DNA from: Paramecium sonneborni
Lineage: Eukaryota > Ciliophora > Oligohymenophorea > Peniculida > Parameciidae
DNA: 64,000 nucleotides
Direction of reading: 5' to 3'
Assembly (NCBI GenBank): GCA_905182985.1
Contig: CAJJDN010000009.1
Span: 629,109-693,108, forward strand
Shown: one piece after another, positions 14,501 through 26,805 of the stretch
Numbering within the stretch: position 1 is the stretch's first letter
Layout of the letters: every line of letters begins with the position of its first letter
Position numbers and translations under genes: made by a program
The notes under the pieces: generated by a model
What the model was told of the DNA's origin: nothing
The model's database searches: none
Seen by the model: only the letters and a program-made list of their open reading frames with translations

Positions 14501-16023
14501 TTTTCTAAAATTTATGCAGAATATAAAAAGTTGTTATTAAAATATAAATATATAGAATGTAGCGCCTACAATTATAAAGAATATCTTTATAATTCTTTTT
14601 TTAATTAACAAATTACTTTAATGTAGTTTGGATTCTTTCTTATTTTTTCAATTAAAACCATTCTATCAGCAGCGGTTAAATCTATTTAAGACTTTGATTT
14701 TGTTAATCTTCTTCTTAATAATATTTTTTATTCAGTTCTACTAAGCTAATCCAATTTAACATTTAAACTCAATTATTTTATTAAATCATTAATATTTTCA
14801 ATAGATCGAATTAATGAGTTATTTAGTTATTCCATTTCAAGTAAAAAGTTTTTTCGCATTTATAATAAGGTAGCAAACTTTATATAAATAATAAGTAAAA
14901 TGTTGATTAATAATTTAATTTCAGATTATTTAGAAATTATTTAATTTTAATGAGAAATCAAATATGATAAAAATGAATCTAAAAAATCTTCATTTTCTTA
15001 GAATTTTTTTGACATTAACAACTTTTCAATTTCAGAAATTTCAAGAAGTGTTTCTTAATGTTATTTCATACGGAAATTTAAATTTATTTAATGTGTTGCC
15101 AAGGCAAGTTGTCCAAGAATGTTATTATCTTATTTAATTGATTTGTATCTATCATCTTAATTTATATTATATTCCATAAAAGAATGTTTGCTAATTAATT
15201 TATCAATCAATTCATCAATAGAATGAGATTCAAAGATCATTAACATAAGTAATGGGCGTAAAGAATGTAATGTATTTAATTCTTAATAGCCTTTAATTGG
15301 ATTTTCAACTGGATGCAACAAAATCATTTCAATTACTACTTGCGCTAAATTTATTAAATCATTTTCTTCTTTATTTGATTATAATAATACATAATTCCTA
15401 CCATAAAGATAATAATTGTTTATATTTATATTCCCGTGACTTTATTATTTTAATAACATCAAGTTAGCGTGCAAGAATTCATGCAAATCAGTCAAAGAAT
15501 ACTCTATACTATAAGTAGATCTATATTTTATTATATGTTTTAAAGTGTATTAAGATAAAATTTCGTATTTGAATACACAATAACCTTTAATATAAAAATC
15601 ATCTACTTAATCTACTATATTTGATAATCTGATTTAAGGATAAGCTTTTACATAAAATATTCCATAGTTTATACTACAATCAGGACTAATTTTAAATTAT
15701 TATTCATGTCTAATTTGTAAAAATTAAATTAAACATTATTTTTTGAATTTATCTGATGCAATCCAAACAGTATCACTTAATTGTCTTTGTAATTTTATTG
15801 GTTCTGTAGGAAACAATTCTTCTTCGAAATATTACATAGTAATCTCTTGCAATTTTTAATACTGATAATCAAATACATATGTATCTCTAAATTTATCTAC
15901 GATATGAATATATGTCTCTGATTTTTTTTTGTTTTTATAATAATCCATCATATTTATTTGTTTTGTGCATAATGGAAGTTCAAATTATTCTTTAGATCTA
16001 AAAATAAAAAATATTTTACGCAT
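11504..16023 (-). CDS. pseudokinase-like domain plus long helical region (probable C-terminal part of anoctamin gene)
   Basis: Continuous coding sequence with few or no introns over 4.5 kb. The first ~350 residues resemble a degenerate protein kinase: a hinge-like stretch (GYCVFKYEILSQYTLKHII), a helix SLTDLHEFLHANLMLLKQQ and SHGNININNYYL where a catalytic loop would be, lacking the HRD aspartate; no DFG is visible. The remaining ~1,100 residues are alpha-helical with no motif I know. TGA at 11504-11506 ends the frame after SLKDYKL. ATG 16021-16023 could start a separate gene, but a perfect 22-nt intron (15998-16019, gtaaaata...ttttag) joins this frame in phase to the anoctamin upstream, so one giant protein is more likely. 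Function unknown; a regulatory or scaffolding tail is inferred. Confidence 0.6.
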
Positions 16024-19000
16024 TCCCTAAAGTTTAAAAGATTTTGATAAAATCTTCCAAAGTAATACTGTATAATTTATGAGGATCTCCTAAAGCTGCT
16101 TCTATTTGATCTTGTAGTCCTGAATCTCCTTTTAATTTATCTATCAATTTTGTTTTAAAAAAAAAATCTTTAACCATATTTAATGATCTTGTTTTAATGG
16201 TAGATTTACGAAATTAACTAAACCAAATACCTTTCATTTTAATTACTACTACTTTTGTACTATTAAGCCAAGCATGCTTATTTACATAAGTGTCATATTT
16301 TTTCTAGAGTGTTTATAATTCTTGAATTTCTTCTAATCTTTTACTTTTAGGATCTAGCATTTTGAATTATTTTCTAAATTTAGTTTTTGCTTTTTCTTTA
16401 TATTACTCTATAATTTTTTTCTCATTTCTTCTAAAAATTATTAATTTTCTTAATTCCAATTATCTTAACAAGATAGTCTTTCTTTTTATATATAAATATC
16501 TATATGATACTCTCATGTCACACCATTAAGATCTGTGTGAGTTTAATAATTACTTTTGATATAAAAATTACATTGTTTTAACAAATTTCTTATGAAAATT
16601 TCTTTTCCATGATTTAATTTCAAAAGCCCAATTAAACTTTCTTTTTAAAAAATAATTTAACATAACCTAATCTGACATTACTTCATCTTATAATAGTTGT
16701 CTTTATTTCATTTCATTTAACTTCTATTTTTATATTAATTTTTCTTAAATTGCTGATTTTTTCTGTTTTTCATTATTAACAATACCTTACTTTTTTTAAA
16801 CTATCTACTCTTTCTTATTTTCGTTTTTACATAAAAATTTCATTTAATTTAAATCATAATGACTTTCTAAATCATCCTCTGAACTTACAGTTTCAAATTC
16901 TCCAGAAAATTAATCATTTACTGTAGAAAATATTTTTAAGATAGGAAATCTTTTTAAATCTTAATGTTTTGATTATTATCCACTTGATTAATTTTTTGAA
17001 AACTATTCTATTGTATGTTTTATTAAGTATTTTTATCTATTAATAAAAAGACCTAATTCATATGGAATTTAACCAAATGTAGCATTCATTATGAAATTCA
17101 TAGAAAAATTTAATATAAGAAACATCAAATAAACTAAGATGATTTCATATCCATACTTTTTATTATATTCCATAGTCATCTAACCAGTATTTGTTAATAT
17201 ACAAACATAATTAATTAATTCTAATATTTTATTCCATACTCCAAGTGATGAATTATTTTATGGCCAAGGCCTTTATAAAAAATAAATAAATTTGGCTTTA
17301 TCAGCTTACATTTATGCTATGTTTTAAACCCATAAAAGAAAAAAACTAAATGGAAAGCTATAACCAAAGATAGAAAGAAGTGTATTTTACAGAAAAATTT
17401 CCATATAATCTTCTAAAGTTCCATATCTTTCTTGACTTATAGCATAAGATTTACGATTTGATTATTCTTAAATATATTTAGAGATACTAATTTCATCAAA
17501 TTTATATTTAAAAATAGGAATTTTTTTTACATTAATTATAAGCTAAAAGATTTTGACAGTTTTAAAAAAAAAAACCCAAATAATCAGTGTTGCAAAATGA
17601 TATTAAATATGTTCTTAACAATTAGTCTCCTTGCAATAAAGATTAAATTGTTCATTTAAAAAAGCAATAATTATTAATGGACCTACATATGATATAAAAT
17701 ATAAAATATATTTCTTAGTTACAAAACTTTCTTCATAGTCTTTAACAGTTTTTTAATTCTCAAAATCAGTTAATCTAATTGCAATAATATCATAAACCCT
17801 ATCTAAAAATTATATGATTATAATATTTATTGTAGCTGTTACCATCACTTCAAAAGTTGTGTCTCTTACTGTTTTATCTTCCTACATCTTTAATTTTAAT
17901 GTAATAGTTAAAACATATAGACCAATTCCTATTCCACAATAAAAAATAATCAATAAAATTAAAATCAATGTCGCTAAAATCATTCTAGAATATAGTTCAA
18001 ATTCATCAACTCCTACATTATTCATTTAATCATTTTCTACTGATCTTCGACTCTTTCCTACAAAATTGCTTCTCTAAACCTAAATCTCATCTTTCCCTGA
18101 TTGACCAAATTATAAATTAAAGATTACCTATTTTTTTTACCAAATTACAACAAATAAATTTGTCCATTAAATTTGAACAAATGCAAATGAAATTCTCAAT
18201 AAGTAATGTAAATCACTTTTATCATCTTCTATTACCCATTATACTAAATTACAACCTAAAGCAATGAATGCTATTTTTAATAACATTTTTGTGTAGTATG
18301 TTTAATAATAAAAATACAGTCCTATTTTTTAACCATAATAATCACAAATTAGAACTACTGGAGCACTCCAAGGTTTTTATATATTAAATGACCATTCAAA
18401 TTCTAAATGATACATTTTTTTTCTATAAAAGTCATCTTCTAACATAAAATCATTTTATGAAATACTCAAATGTCCAAAAAGTTCATAATGATCATTAACA
18501 CAAAAAAATTATGAAACAACTTTCTTACTAATCAAATCATTTAATAAAAACATATTATTTATTGTTTAATCTGTTAATTTCAATCTCTCTGAAGTAGAAA
18601 ACAAAGAAATTTTTTTATATTCATTTATTTAATACTTACACCAACACATTATATGCTAAAGTTTCATTTTAGGAGAAATAAGCATGCTTGGTTTAGAATA
18701 TACAACATATGGTTCTAATCTTTAAACTTCAATTAAGTCCCAAATAGTAAATAATAATTTTTTTTAACTATTTGCTACTTTAAGTGCTTCTTCAAAAATA
18801 CTTTAATAATTTGATGCTAATCTCTCCTTCTTAAATAGCTTTATTAATTTAGTATGTGGAACTTAATTTTCTGTTAAAAAAGGTTAATATTCTTAAGTAA
18901 CATAAAATACTCTTTATTATATTTTTTTAATTTCTAACTAATGAATTCTATTTGATTCATCTTTAATATTATTTTTATTTAATTTTTTTATTTCTTCTTT

Positions 19001-20460
19001 TTTTTAATTTCTAATAACATAAAGGTCATAAGGTTTTAATTATTTATTAATTATGGCTGAAATATCACTATCAATTTTGAAATTTTTTCTAATTTTTGAT
19101 ATTTCTTTTTCCAAATGAACCAAATATTAATAGAAAGCAAACCATTATTCATCAGTTGGTTAAACTTCATCATCTTATAAATCTATTTTTCCATATTAAA
19201 ATAATTGTCCATTTATTCTACTTTAATTAGTTTCTCTAGAAACTCTTTTGAAATTTATTTCATCCAAAAGTTTAATAATTTTTGGTCTGAGATATAAAAA
19301 CATTTCTGTAACGTCATCATAATCATTAGGCTTCCAAATTCTATTATTCATTCTTAAAGGTCTATAACAATTATCAACTGGTTCCATAGAAAAAAGATCT
19401 GTAAACCAAAAATTTAATTTTTTTTTCAATTTCTATCTTTCTGCCAAAGTTTTTAAATTTTCCTCATGAGCATACAATCTACATAAAATGTATTTTCCAT
19501 CATCTGTAATACAACTTTAAACACTAAAGCCATTAATCATAATTTATATAAGCATAATTTATCTTATTAAAGTTAAAACATCATTAGTATCTTCATCACT
19601 TCTATTCCATTTTCCATTTTTTAAAACAAAATATCCTCCTCCTTACATCATTTTAGGTTTCATTTATTTTATTTTAGAATAATCTAAGTCAAATATATCA
19701 GTTTATCTATACAATTTCAAATTAACTGTTTCCGATCCAATTAATTTATGTTGCATTTACATAACTAAATTAGTTAATGGATCCACTTTTTTATGACTTG
19801 ATTATGTATACCATCTTCTTTGATGAAGGCTTTCAAATGGCGTTTAAATATTTTCTTAATCTAAAGGGATCTAATCAAGAATTGTTTCTGATTTTAAATT
19901 TGAGTTTGACTTGAAGCCATACTTACTTTTGCTTCTTTTTAAACATGGGTTAAGCTTAGTAAATACTCCTTCAATTGCTTTCATAAATATTTAATTGTCT
20001 ATTTTCTTCATATCCAATCTTAGGACTTTTTCTATAAAGAGTATAGTATCGATAGGGGACATGATTTCCAATTATTCACATTAGTAACAATCTGGATTTG
20101 GAAACCTTTATTATTTAACAATACTTACTTTAATACTGCTTCTGGTAAGACATTTGCATCAACCTATTCAATAAATCGGCCAAATTTTTAATTCGCTTTT
20201 TATTCATCTTTGCCCTTAATCTACCTTCCAAACAATAGTTTTAAGTAAATTTCATAGGTTTATAAATATTGATTGACAGTCTTAACCATTTTCAACATTT
20301 TCACATTCTTTTAAGATTGTCTTTGATTTTTTTCATTGTTATCATTTTTATTTTCCAACACAGGGTCATGAATTACATTAAAAATTACTGTATAGTTTCG
20401 ACTCCTCTAAGAATTAGATTCACTTGATTAGCTTGAAGGAGATAGATTAGAATAACTCAT
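15980..20460 (-). CDS. anoctamin (TMEM16) family membrane protein
   Basis: Anoctamins are Ca2+-activated ion channels or phospholipid scramblases of the plasma or inner membranes. Supporting segments in order: YYGQKIGLYFYYQTYYTKML, corresponding to the family's YFGEKIALYFAWLGFYT start of the TM region; about eight to ten hydrophobic helices; and the conserved C-terminal FGYSFPFSFFLLWVQNI ... FLQRPWPQNNSSLGVWN block. Start ATG 20460 (MSYSNLSPSSQSSESN) is followed by a ~600-residue cytosolic N-terminus; an early 23-nt intron (gtaagtatt...ataaag, near 20120) rejoins EAVLKFPNPDCYQC. After the last helix comes a Lys-rich cytosolic tail. If the 22-nt intron at 15998-16019 is not spliced, TGA 15980-15982 ends the protein; if it is, the frame continues into the pseudokinase-like region. 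Channel versus scramblase activity cannot be told from sequence. Confidence 0.85.
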
Positions 20461-20890
20461 TTAACTATTATATTATTATTACATTGAATTCTTAAAATCA
20501 TTAATAATTCAGAAAATTTCCAATTTTTACAAAAAAGACGAGATAGATAAATGCGTTTAAATAATAATATTAATACAAAATATTTGACAATTTTTTCTTT
20601 ATATCATTTATTTAAGATTAATGAAATCTAATATTTCAAAAAAAGAATGAATATTCTAATATATAGACATAAAATAGTAGAATAATGGTTTTCAATTTGT
20701 ATATTATTTATAATATTTATTTATTAAACAAATAATTAACTGATTTGAATGAAAGTAAATAATTAAAAAAATAGATTATAATTTATATATTCTTACATAA
20801 TTTATTTAACAATATCATATTACAAGTATATTAAGTTTGATTAAATTAAACGTAAGATCTTTTTTACAATTTATCCTAATTTAAGTTATA
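20461..20890. other. intergenic, nothing recognised
   Basis: 430 bp of AT-rich DNA upstream of the anoctamin gene, with frequent TGA in all frames and no repeat or RNA gene seen. Confidence 0.5.
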
Positions 20891-21433
20891 ATGGTTTTTA
20901 TGAAAATAAAATTAAATGATAAATTTTTGATTATAGTGCAAAGTTTTGATTAATCAAAAAGGAATTGTATTGGATCCATCATAATAAAAAATGCCTTACC
21001 GATACATCAACTAAATCTTAAATAATGTTATAAATAATGTGGGATAATGTTTAAATTTGGTTTAAATAAATTGGTGGGTACCATTTTTATGTTAAAATGG
21101 ACTCATAAAATAAAATAATTAATTTTTGAAAAGTTGAATAGCTTTAGAGGATGGTTATTACAATTATAGATTTTAATGAATGTTTAGACATTTATCAATT
21201 CATAATATTACCTTTTATATATTGGATAATGTGATAGTGAGTATGGGATTTATTAGATTCAATTTGTTTTAGCTCTCTTTTTATAAATCAGTTTCAATTT
21301 TTCAAAAGGAAGAACATAATGCAAATTGCTTTTTTAATTTTATTTCAGTTTTCATATTTATTTTTGTATAATTTAAAAAGTTGTGTTAAAGTGTTGTTAT
21401 AATTTCATCTTTTTGACTTTCACTCCTATGTGA
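20891..21433 (+). CDS. hypothetical ORF, 180 aa
   Basis: A single uninterrupted frame from ATG 20891 to TGA 21431-21433. Such a length without TGA is longer than typical for spacers here, and the product contains Trp, Cys and Gly in a natural-looking mix (e.g. FEKLNSFRGWLLQLQILMNV), with hydrophobic stretches toward the end. No family recognised, no intron needed. It could equally be a decayed gene fragment; the flanks show nothing supportive. Confidence 0.35.
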
Positions 21434-21929
21434 CCTATACTATCTTTGTAATTAAAATAATAAGATTTTGATTTAGAGAAGAAAGATTTTGTTTTATTTT
21501 AAGTTGAGATGACTTATATCTTTTATTTAATGACTTATATTTTAATATTGAAAGAAATAGAAAAATAGAAAAATAGAAATTATAATTTTAATTGATATTT
21601 TCTCAAATTTAAGGATGTTATTTGTAATAATATTAATGGTATTCTTTGAATCTAATAAATCCTTTTAAAGGAGTTATTTTACTTTACTATTTATAATATA
21701 TAATCTGGTGATCGAGAAATTAATAAGTTTAACAAAAAGCAAAGTAACCAAAATTTATAAATCATAAAATAATGGATGTATATTATTATTGAATATTAAT
21801 ATAGTTAAATTATATATATATATAAAATTAATAAATATATAAAATATAGGAAAAAGAGAATCAAAATAAATTTTAAAATATTTGAATTTTTATTTTATCA
21901 TCATAAAAATAAAATGAGATATTATAAAT
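21434..21929. other. intergenic, nothing recognised
   Basis: About 500 bp before the dehydrogenase gene. It is AT-rich, with a (TA)n-like run near 21810-21830, and no coding or RNA signal was seen. Confidence 0.5.
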
Positions 21930-24663
21930 ATGTAATAAAAAATTAATTACGCACGATTATTAAGATATCAATTTACCAACTATAAGAATTATGGTTAGCT
22001 AAACCAAGTTAAGCTGGATAGAGGATTGTTGGAGAATATAGAGAATAAGCAATATCACTACATTTAGTATTATAGATAAAATGGACATTTGGTAGCATAA
22101 TTGGATCCATTAGGATTGTTAGAGAGGTATATAGAGAGATGATAAATAAATAGTAAATAGAAAGAGATGCCAGGAGTGTTAGATTTTGGAATAAAATACA
22201 ACGATGATGTCAACGTTAATAATATTTTGAAGGGTACGATAAGGAGTATAGAAGAATTGGAAGAATATGTGAATAAATTATATGCATAAAGTGTGGGAGT
22301 GGAATTTGAATAGGTTGAAGATCCAGAAGAGAAGAGATGGCTTTATGAAAATTATGAGAATAATATGAATGAATAAATAACATAAGCGGATCGAGTGAGT
22401 ATTCATAATTTGTTAGTGTAAATGGAAGCAATAGATCATTATTATCATAAAAAGTTCACAACTTTTAAAAGATATGCAGGAGAAGGCGGAGAAGGTGTAA
22501 TAGTGGCTTTAAGAGCAATTTATGGTTAAGCTGCAGATTCAGGAGTGACAGATATAGTTTAATCAATGGCACATAGAGGAAGATTTCCAATAATGAGTAG
22601 TTTGTTAGATTATCCAGCAAGTGATATTTTTAGAAAAATAATGGGAGAAAATGATTTACCATAAGAATATACATTTGGAGTAGATGATGTGGTTCATCAT
22701 TTATCAACATCAAATAAAAAAAAGTTTAATAATAAAGATTTAACAATCACTGTAGTTCACAATCCATCACATTTAGAGGCTGCTAATCCTGTAAGTTAAG
22801 GAAAAGCTAAGGCTAAATAAGATGATTATAGGAATATTAATCAAGTTTTAAATTTATAATTACATGGCGATGCTGCTTTTGCAGGTTAAGGAATTGTTTA
22901 TGAAAGTATGTTACTTTCAGGATTAGATAACTATTCTAATGGAGGTACTGTTCATATTATTTAAAATAATTAAATTGGTTATACTACTAATATTAAGGAT
23001 TCTCGTTTCTCTAGATATAGTTCTGATCTTTTATTAGCTTACAAATATCCTATTATTCATGTCAATGGAGAAGATGTAGAAACGTTACATAAAGTTTCTA
23101 AATTTGCTGTTCAATATAGATAAATGTTTAAGAAAGATATTTTAATCGATATTGTTACATATAGAAGATATGGTCATAATGAAGTAGATGAACCTTCTTT
23201 TACATAACCTAATATGTATGAAAAAGTTAGAAAAACTAAATCGTTACCTTAAAAATATAATTAACTTTATTTTAGATAGGAAGATTATGATAAGATTAGA
23301 TAAAAAGTGTTTGCTTATTTAGATTCTGAATATGAGAAAGCTAAAACAATGAAATAGACTCTTTCTAAAGTAACTGATGATAAATCAAAAGGATCTAAGG
23401 CATTTACTTAAAAATGGAGTTAAATGAAATTTAGTTAATTCTGTGAGTCAGATGCTAAAACTGGATTAAATAAAGATTATTTAATTAATTTAGCTAAATA
23501 ATCAGTTGTTATTAGACCAAACTTTAATCTTCATCCTAGATTATAGAAATATTTTATTGATGATCGTTTAGATTAGATTAAAAATAACTCTATTGATTGG
23601 GCTACATGTGAAACAATAGCTGTTGGATCTTTATTAGAGGAAGGTTTTAATGTAAGATTAAGTGGAGAAGATGTTGAAAGAGGAACTTTTAGTTAAAGAC
23701 ATTGGGCATTTATTGATTAGAAAACAGAAGAGAAATGGATTCCTATGTAAAACTTTGCAGATGCTAAATTATAAGGAAGACTTTAAGTGGCTAATAGTCC
23801 TTTAGCTGAAGCTTCAGTAATGGGTTATGAATTTGGATATTCATTAGAAAATCCAAATAATTTAGTAATGTGGGAAGCTTAATTTGGAGACTTTTATAAT
23901 ACAGGTTAACATATGTCTGATACTTTTATTACATGTGCAGAAGAAAAATGGATGAGGTAAAGTAGTTTAGTATTACTTTTACCTCATGGTTATGATGGTG
24001 CAGGTCCTGAACATTCAAGTTGTAGAATGGAAAGATGGTTATAATAAGGAGTTTAAAATTAAAACTTTTAATTTGCTATTCCATCTAATCCAAGTTCTAT
24101 TTTTCATCTTTTAAGAAGATAAATGCATAGATAATTTAGAAAACCATTAATCATTGCTAATGCCAAATCATGTAAATTATTTAATTTATTTTTAAGTATT
24201 AAGATCAAATAAAGCTAAATGTACTTTTGAAGATTTAACTGAAAATAATTCATTTTAAAGAATTATCACTCATAAAAAAGGTCATTCTATTAATAAAGTT
24301 ATTTTCACTTATGGAAAATTTGTTTATGATTTACTAGAATAATTTGAAAAAAGAAATGCTGATAATTATGTCATTTTTACATTTGAATAATTATTACCTT
24401 TTCCTAAAAATGAATTAGAACAAGGATTAAAGTAAATTAGTAAAGATGCTAAATTTTATTTTGTTTAAGAAGAACCTCAAAATTAAGGTGGTTTTAATTA
24501 TTGTCAACCTTTTATTGATTAAATTATGACATCTTTACAATTTACCTCTAAATCAATAAATTATATTGGTAGACCTGAATGTCCTTGTGTTGCTGTTGGA
24601 GCTACTGTTTTACACAAATAAGAATTACAAAATATTGTTAAATAAATTGATAGTATATTATGA
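21930..24663 (+). CDS. DHTKD1: 2-oxoacid dehydrogenase E1, DHTKD1/OGDH type
   Basis: Thiamine-diphosphate E1 subunit that decarboxylates a 2-oxo dicarboxylic acid (2-oxoadipate or 2-oxoglutarate) in mitochondria. Family landmarks: [19 protein letters not shown] near the start, [94 protein letters not shown] and [18 protein letters not shown]. The [12 protein letters not shown] version and the length (893 aa) match DHTKD1 better than [19 protein letters not shown] at the start could be a mitochondrial presequence. Introns: 22127-22153 (27 nt) and 24172-24196 (25 nt, restoring the conserved KSLLR). Stop TGA 24661-24663. Substrate preference is inferred. Confidence 0.93.
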
Positions 24664-24687
24664 TAAATTATATAAATTTTATTAATT

Positions 24688-25396
24688 ATGAAAAGTGAAT
24701 TAGAAATAGAAAAGCCATCATATTAATAATTGAATGATGATACACAAAAATCAAATTGTTTTTTCTATCAAGAAGATCCAATTACAATGTATAATCAAGT
24801 AAACTATAATCTAATTTTCTTTAGTTTATTAGATTATACAATGAAGAAATCAATTTGATAAATGGAATTAAATTAAAAGAGATGAAACCTAGTAAAGTTG
24901 TGCAATTTGTCCATTATTTTTTACATAGTTTTTTGGGTTCATTTATTCTTTTGATTCTTGTATTTATTCCTATAGTTAACATTATTTTTTTCTTTTTCAT
25001 CGGATCAGCATCATATAGATTGAATATAAATTATTTGATATTTAAGAATAATATAAGTAAATTCAATTAAAAATTATAGGTTTGGTTATAGATCCTTTTA
25101 GTAATATGGTTGAAAATTAGGATATTTGTGTTATGATGAAGAAAAGATATGTGGTTTTTAAGCTAGATATTAAAGAAACAGAAGGACTTCATTTTGCGAA
25201 AAATGTTAAAGAAATGATTAAAAATAGATCTAATAATAAAAATAAAATTGAATTTACAATTTACAACTAAAATTTAAAGGAAGACTATTATGGTTATCCA
25301 AATCATAGATGCACATATCTTGTATGGAGTATTATAAGCTTAATCATATGTTTAATTGAATTGGTTTTATTATTCATAATGATAATTAAATTGTGA
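24688..25396 (+). CDS. small membrane protein, two hydrophobic regions
   Basis: Not recognised. 219 aa after removing two introns: 26 nt after MYNQ (gtaaact...ctttag) and 23 nt after NNIS (gtaaattc...ttatag). A soluble N-terminus is followed by a long hydrophobic block (FLHSFLGSFILLILVFIPIVNIIFFFFIG, enough for two helices), a polar loop with GYPNHRCTYLVW, and a C-terminal transmembrane helix ending FIMIIKL. Starts 24 bp after the dehydrogenase stop (ATG 24688-24690). Stop TGA 25394-25396. Topology suggests three helices with the middle segment on one side. Function unknown. Confidence 0.65.
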
Positions 25397-25462
25397 GAAA
25401 ACAAATGATAAATATGTTTTTTAATGGTATTTAGTAAATAATTGAATGAACAAATTTTATTT

Positions 25463-26763
25463 TCAATATGCATCTTTTAAAATGAATCTCAAAATATCTG
25501 AAATTGTAATAATGGCTTAAATTTGTCTATTTGAAGATAAAGAAATCAAAGCTGAGCTATCCGATAAAACTAAATTTTCAACAACCTCATTAATTTATAT
25601 TTATTACTTCTTTTATGGTTTAATCCATACTAAAGAACTGTTTTGAATAGTATTAATAGGCAGGTATTCTTGCCTTTTCATTTTACAAGAATACTAATAA
25701 TTAAGAGGCAGTCTAAGAAAACTATTTTTTTATATTATTTAAATTTACCAACTCAAATAAACCATTTTTTATAATTAAAAGGATGTCTCTTCTATTTATC
25801 TACCCAAGATACTAATCATTACTATTAACAATAGGAATGATATAAGACTTATGATTATGCATCATAGTATAAAATACTCTTGATTAAAGTTAAATAGATA
25901 CTAATAAACAGTTTCATTCTCTTTACAAGTTATAATCTCTATTTATCGGTTATAAGTCGAAAAAAATGCTTTAATACTTATTTAATGTTAAGATAGAATA
26001 TTATTTTATTATTTTAATATTGTTCCTAAATATTAAGTAAAACCTTTAATTAAAAAGGATAATATATCTTTTTGATGAATGACTCCTTAAAACATTAATG
26101 TTTCTGGATCAACGACAAAAAGACGACTAGTTCCAGACTTAACTATTTTAACACAAGCATCGTATAATCTTTCATCATTTCTTCCTTAAATAAATCCTAT
26201 GGAAGATTCCATCTATTTGAATAGAGAGAACGAACTTACATCTTCTTTTAATATCCGATTCCATTATCTAATGGAAATAGTTTTCATTTCATAAATTAAT
26301 CTTAGTTTTTAATCATCGTTTAGTTCCCTTGGTTATTATTTCTGAGATAAATTCTTCTATGTACTTTCCTCCTGATCTTCACTTTCCTCTTCTATTACAT
26401 TAAATAAAGGTCCAGACTATTACACTTAATTAAATTTAATTTTATACATGAAGATTTATTGTGAAATGCATTTTCATATAATTTCAAAAGTACTTTTATC
26501 AAATCTGAATGTGTAAATACGCCATCATAATTAGAAATATCAGAATTCCAGAATAGCGATTCTTCTATGTTGTCTTCAACAAAAATCTAAAACACCTCCC
26601 AACAAGTAAATGTCTAATCCAAAACAATCAACTTTTATTATTATCACACTCATACCTAATTATGATGAGCTAAACAATCATAAAGAGTATTGTCTTTTAG
26701 AAATTAAGTAATTGTGTCTTTGTATTTGCTAATTTCTTAAGTTGAGATTTATAATTAATTCAT
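25463..26763 (-). CDS. AMP-activated protein kinase gamma subunit (four CBS motifs)
   Basis: Energy-sensing subunit of the AMPK/SNF1 heterotrimer, binding AMP/ATP through paired CBS motifs. Four CBS repeats are readable: (1) LIVLDQTFTCWEVFQIFVED...DGVFTHSDLIKVLL, (2) RLYDACVKIVKSGTSRLFVV...GVIHQKDILSFLI, (3) YTMMHNHKSYIIPIVNS..YLGQINRRDILLII, (4) VVENLVLSDSSALISL..IQAIITISDILRFIL. Start ATG 26763. Introns of 24, 23, 26 and 22 nt give 1,206 coding nt, 401 aa, close to Snf4/AMPKG. An inverted repeat (25664-25694) lies inside the coding part before CBS4 and is probably incidental. The end faces the membrane-protein gene, 66 bp apart. The lack of basic residues at some nucleotide-contact positions was not assessed. 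Confidence 0.85.
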
Positions 26764-26805
26764 AATATAAATTTTATATCATATTTGAGCTCTTTTCTTA
26801 TTGAA

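Noticed and set aside
25664..25694. 9-bp inverted repeat (GTATTCTTG/CAAGAATAC) as a terminator
   Set aside because: It lies inside the AMPK gamma coding sequence before the last CBS motif.
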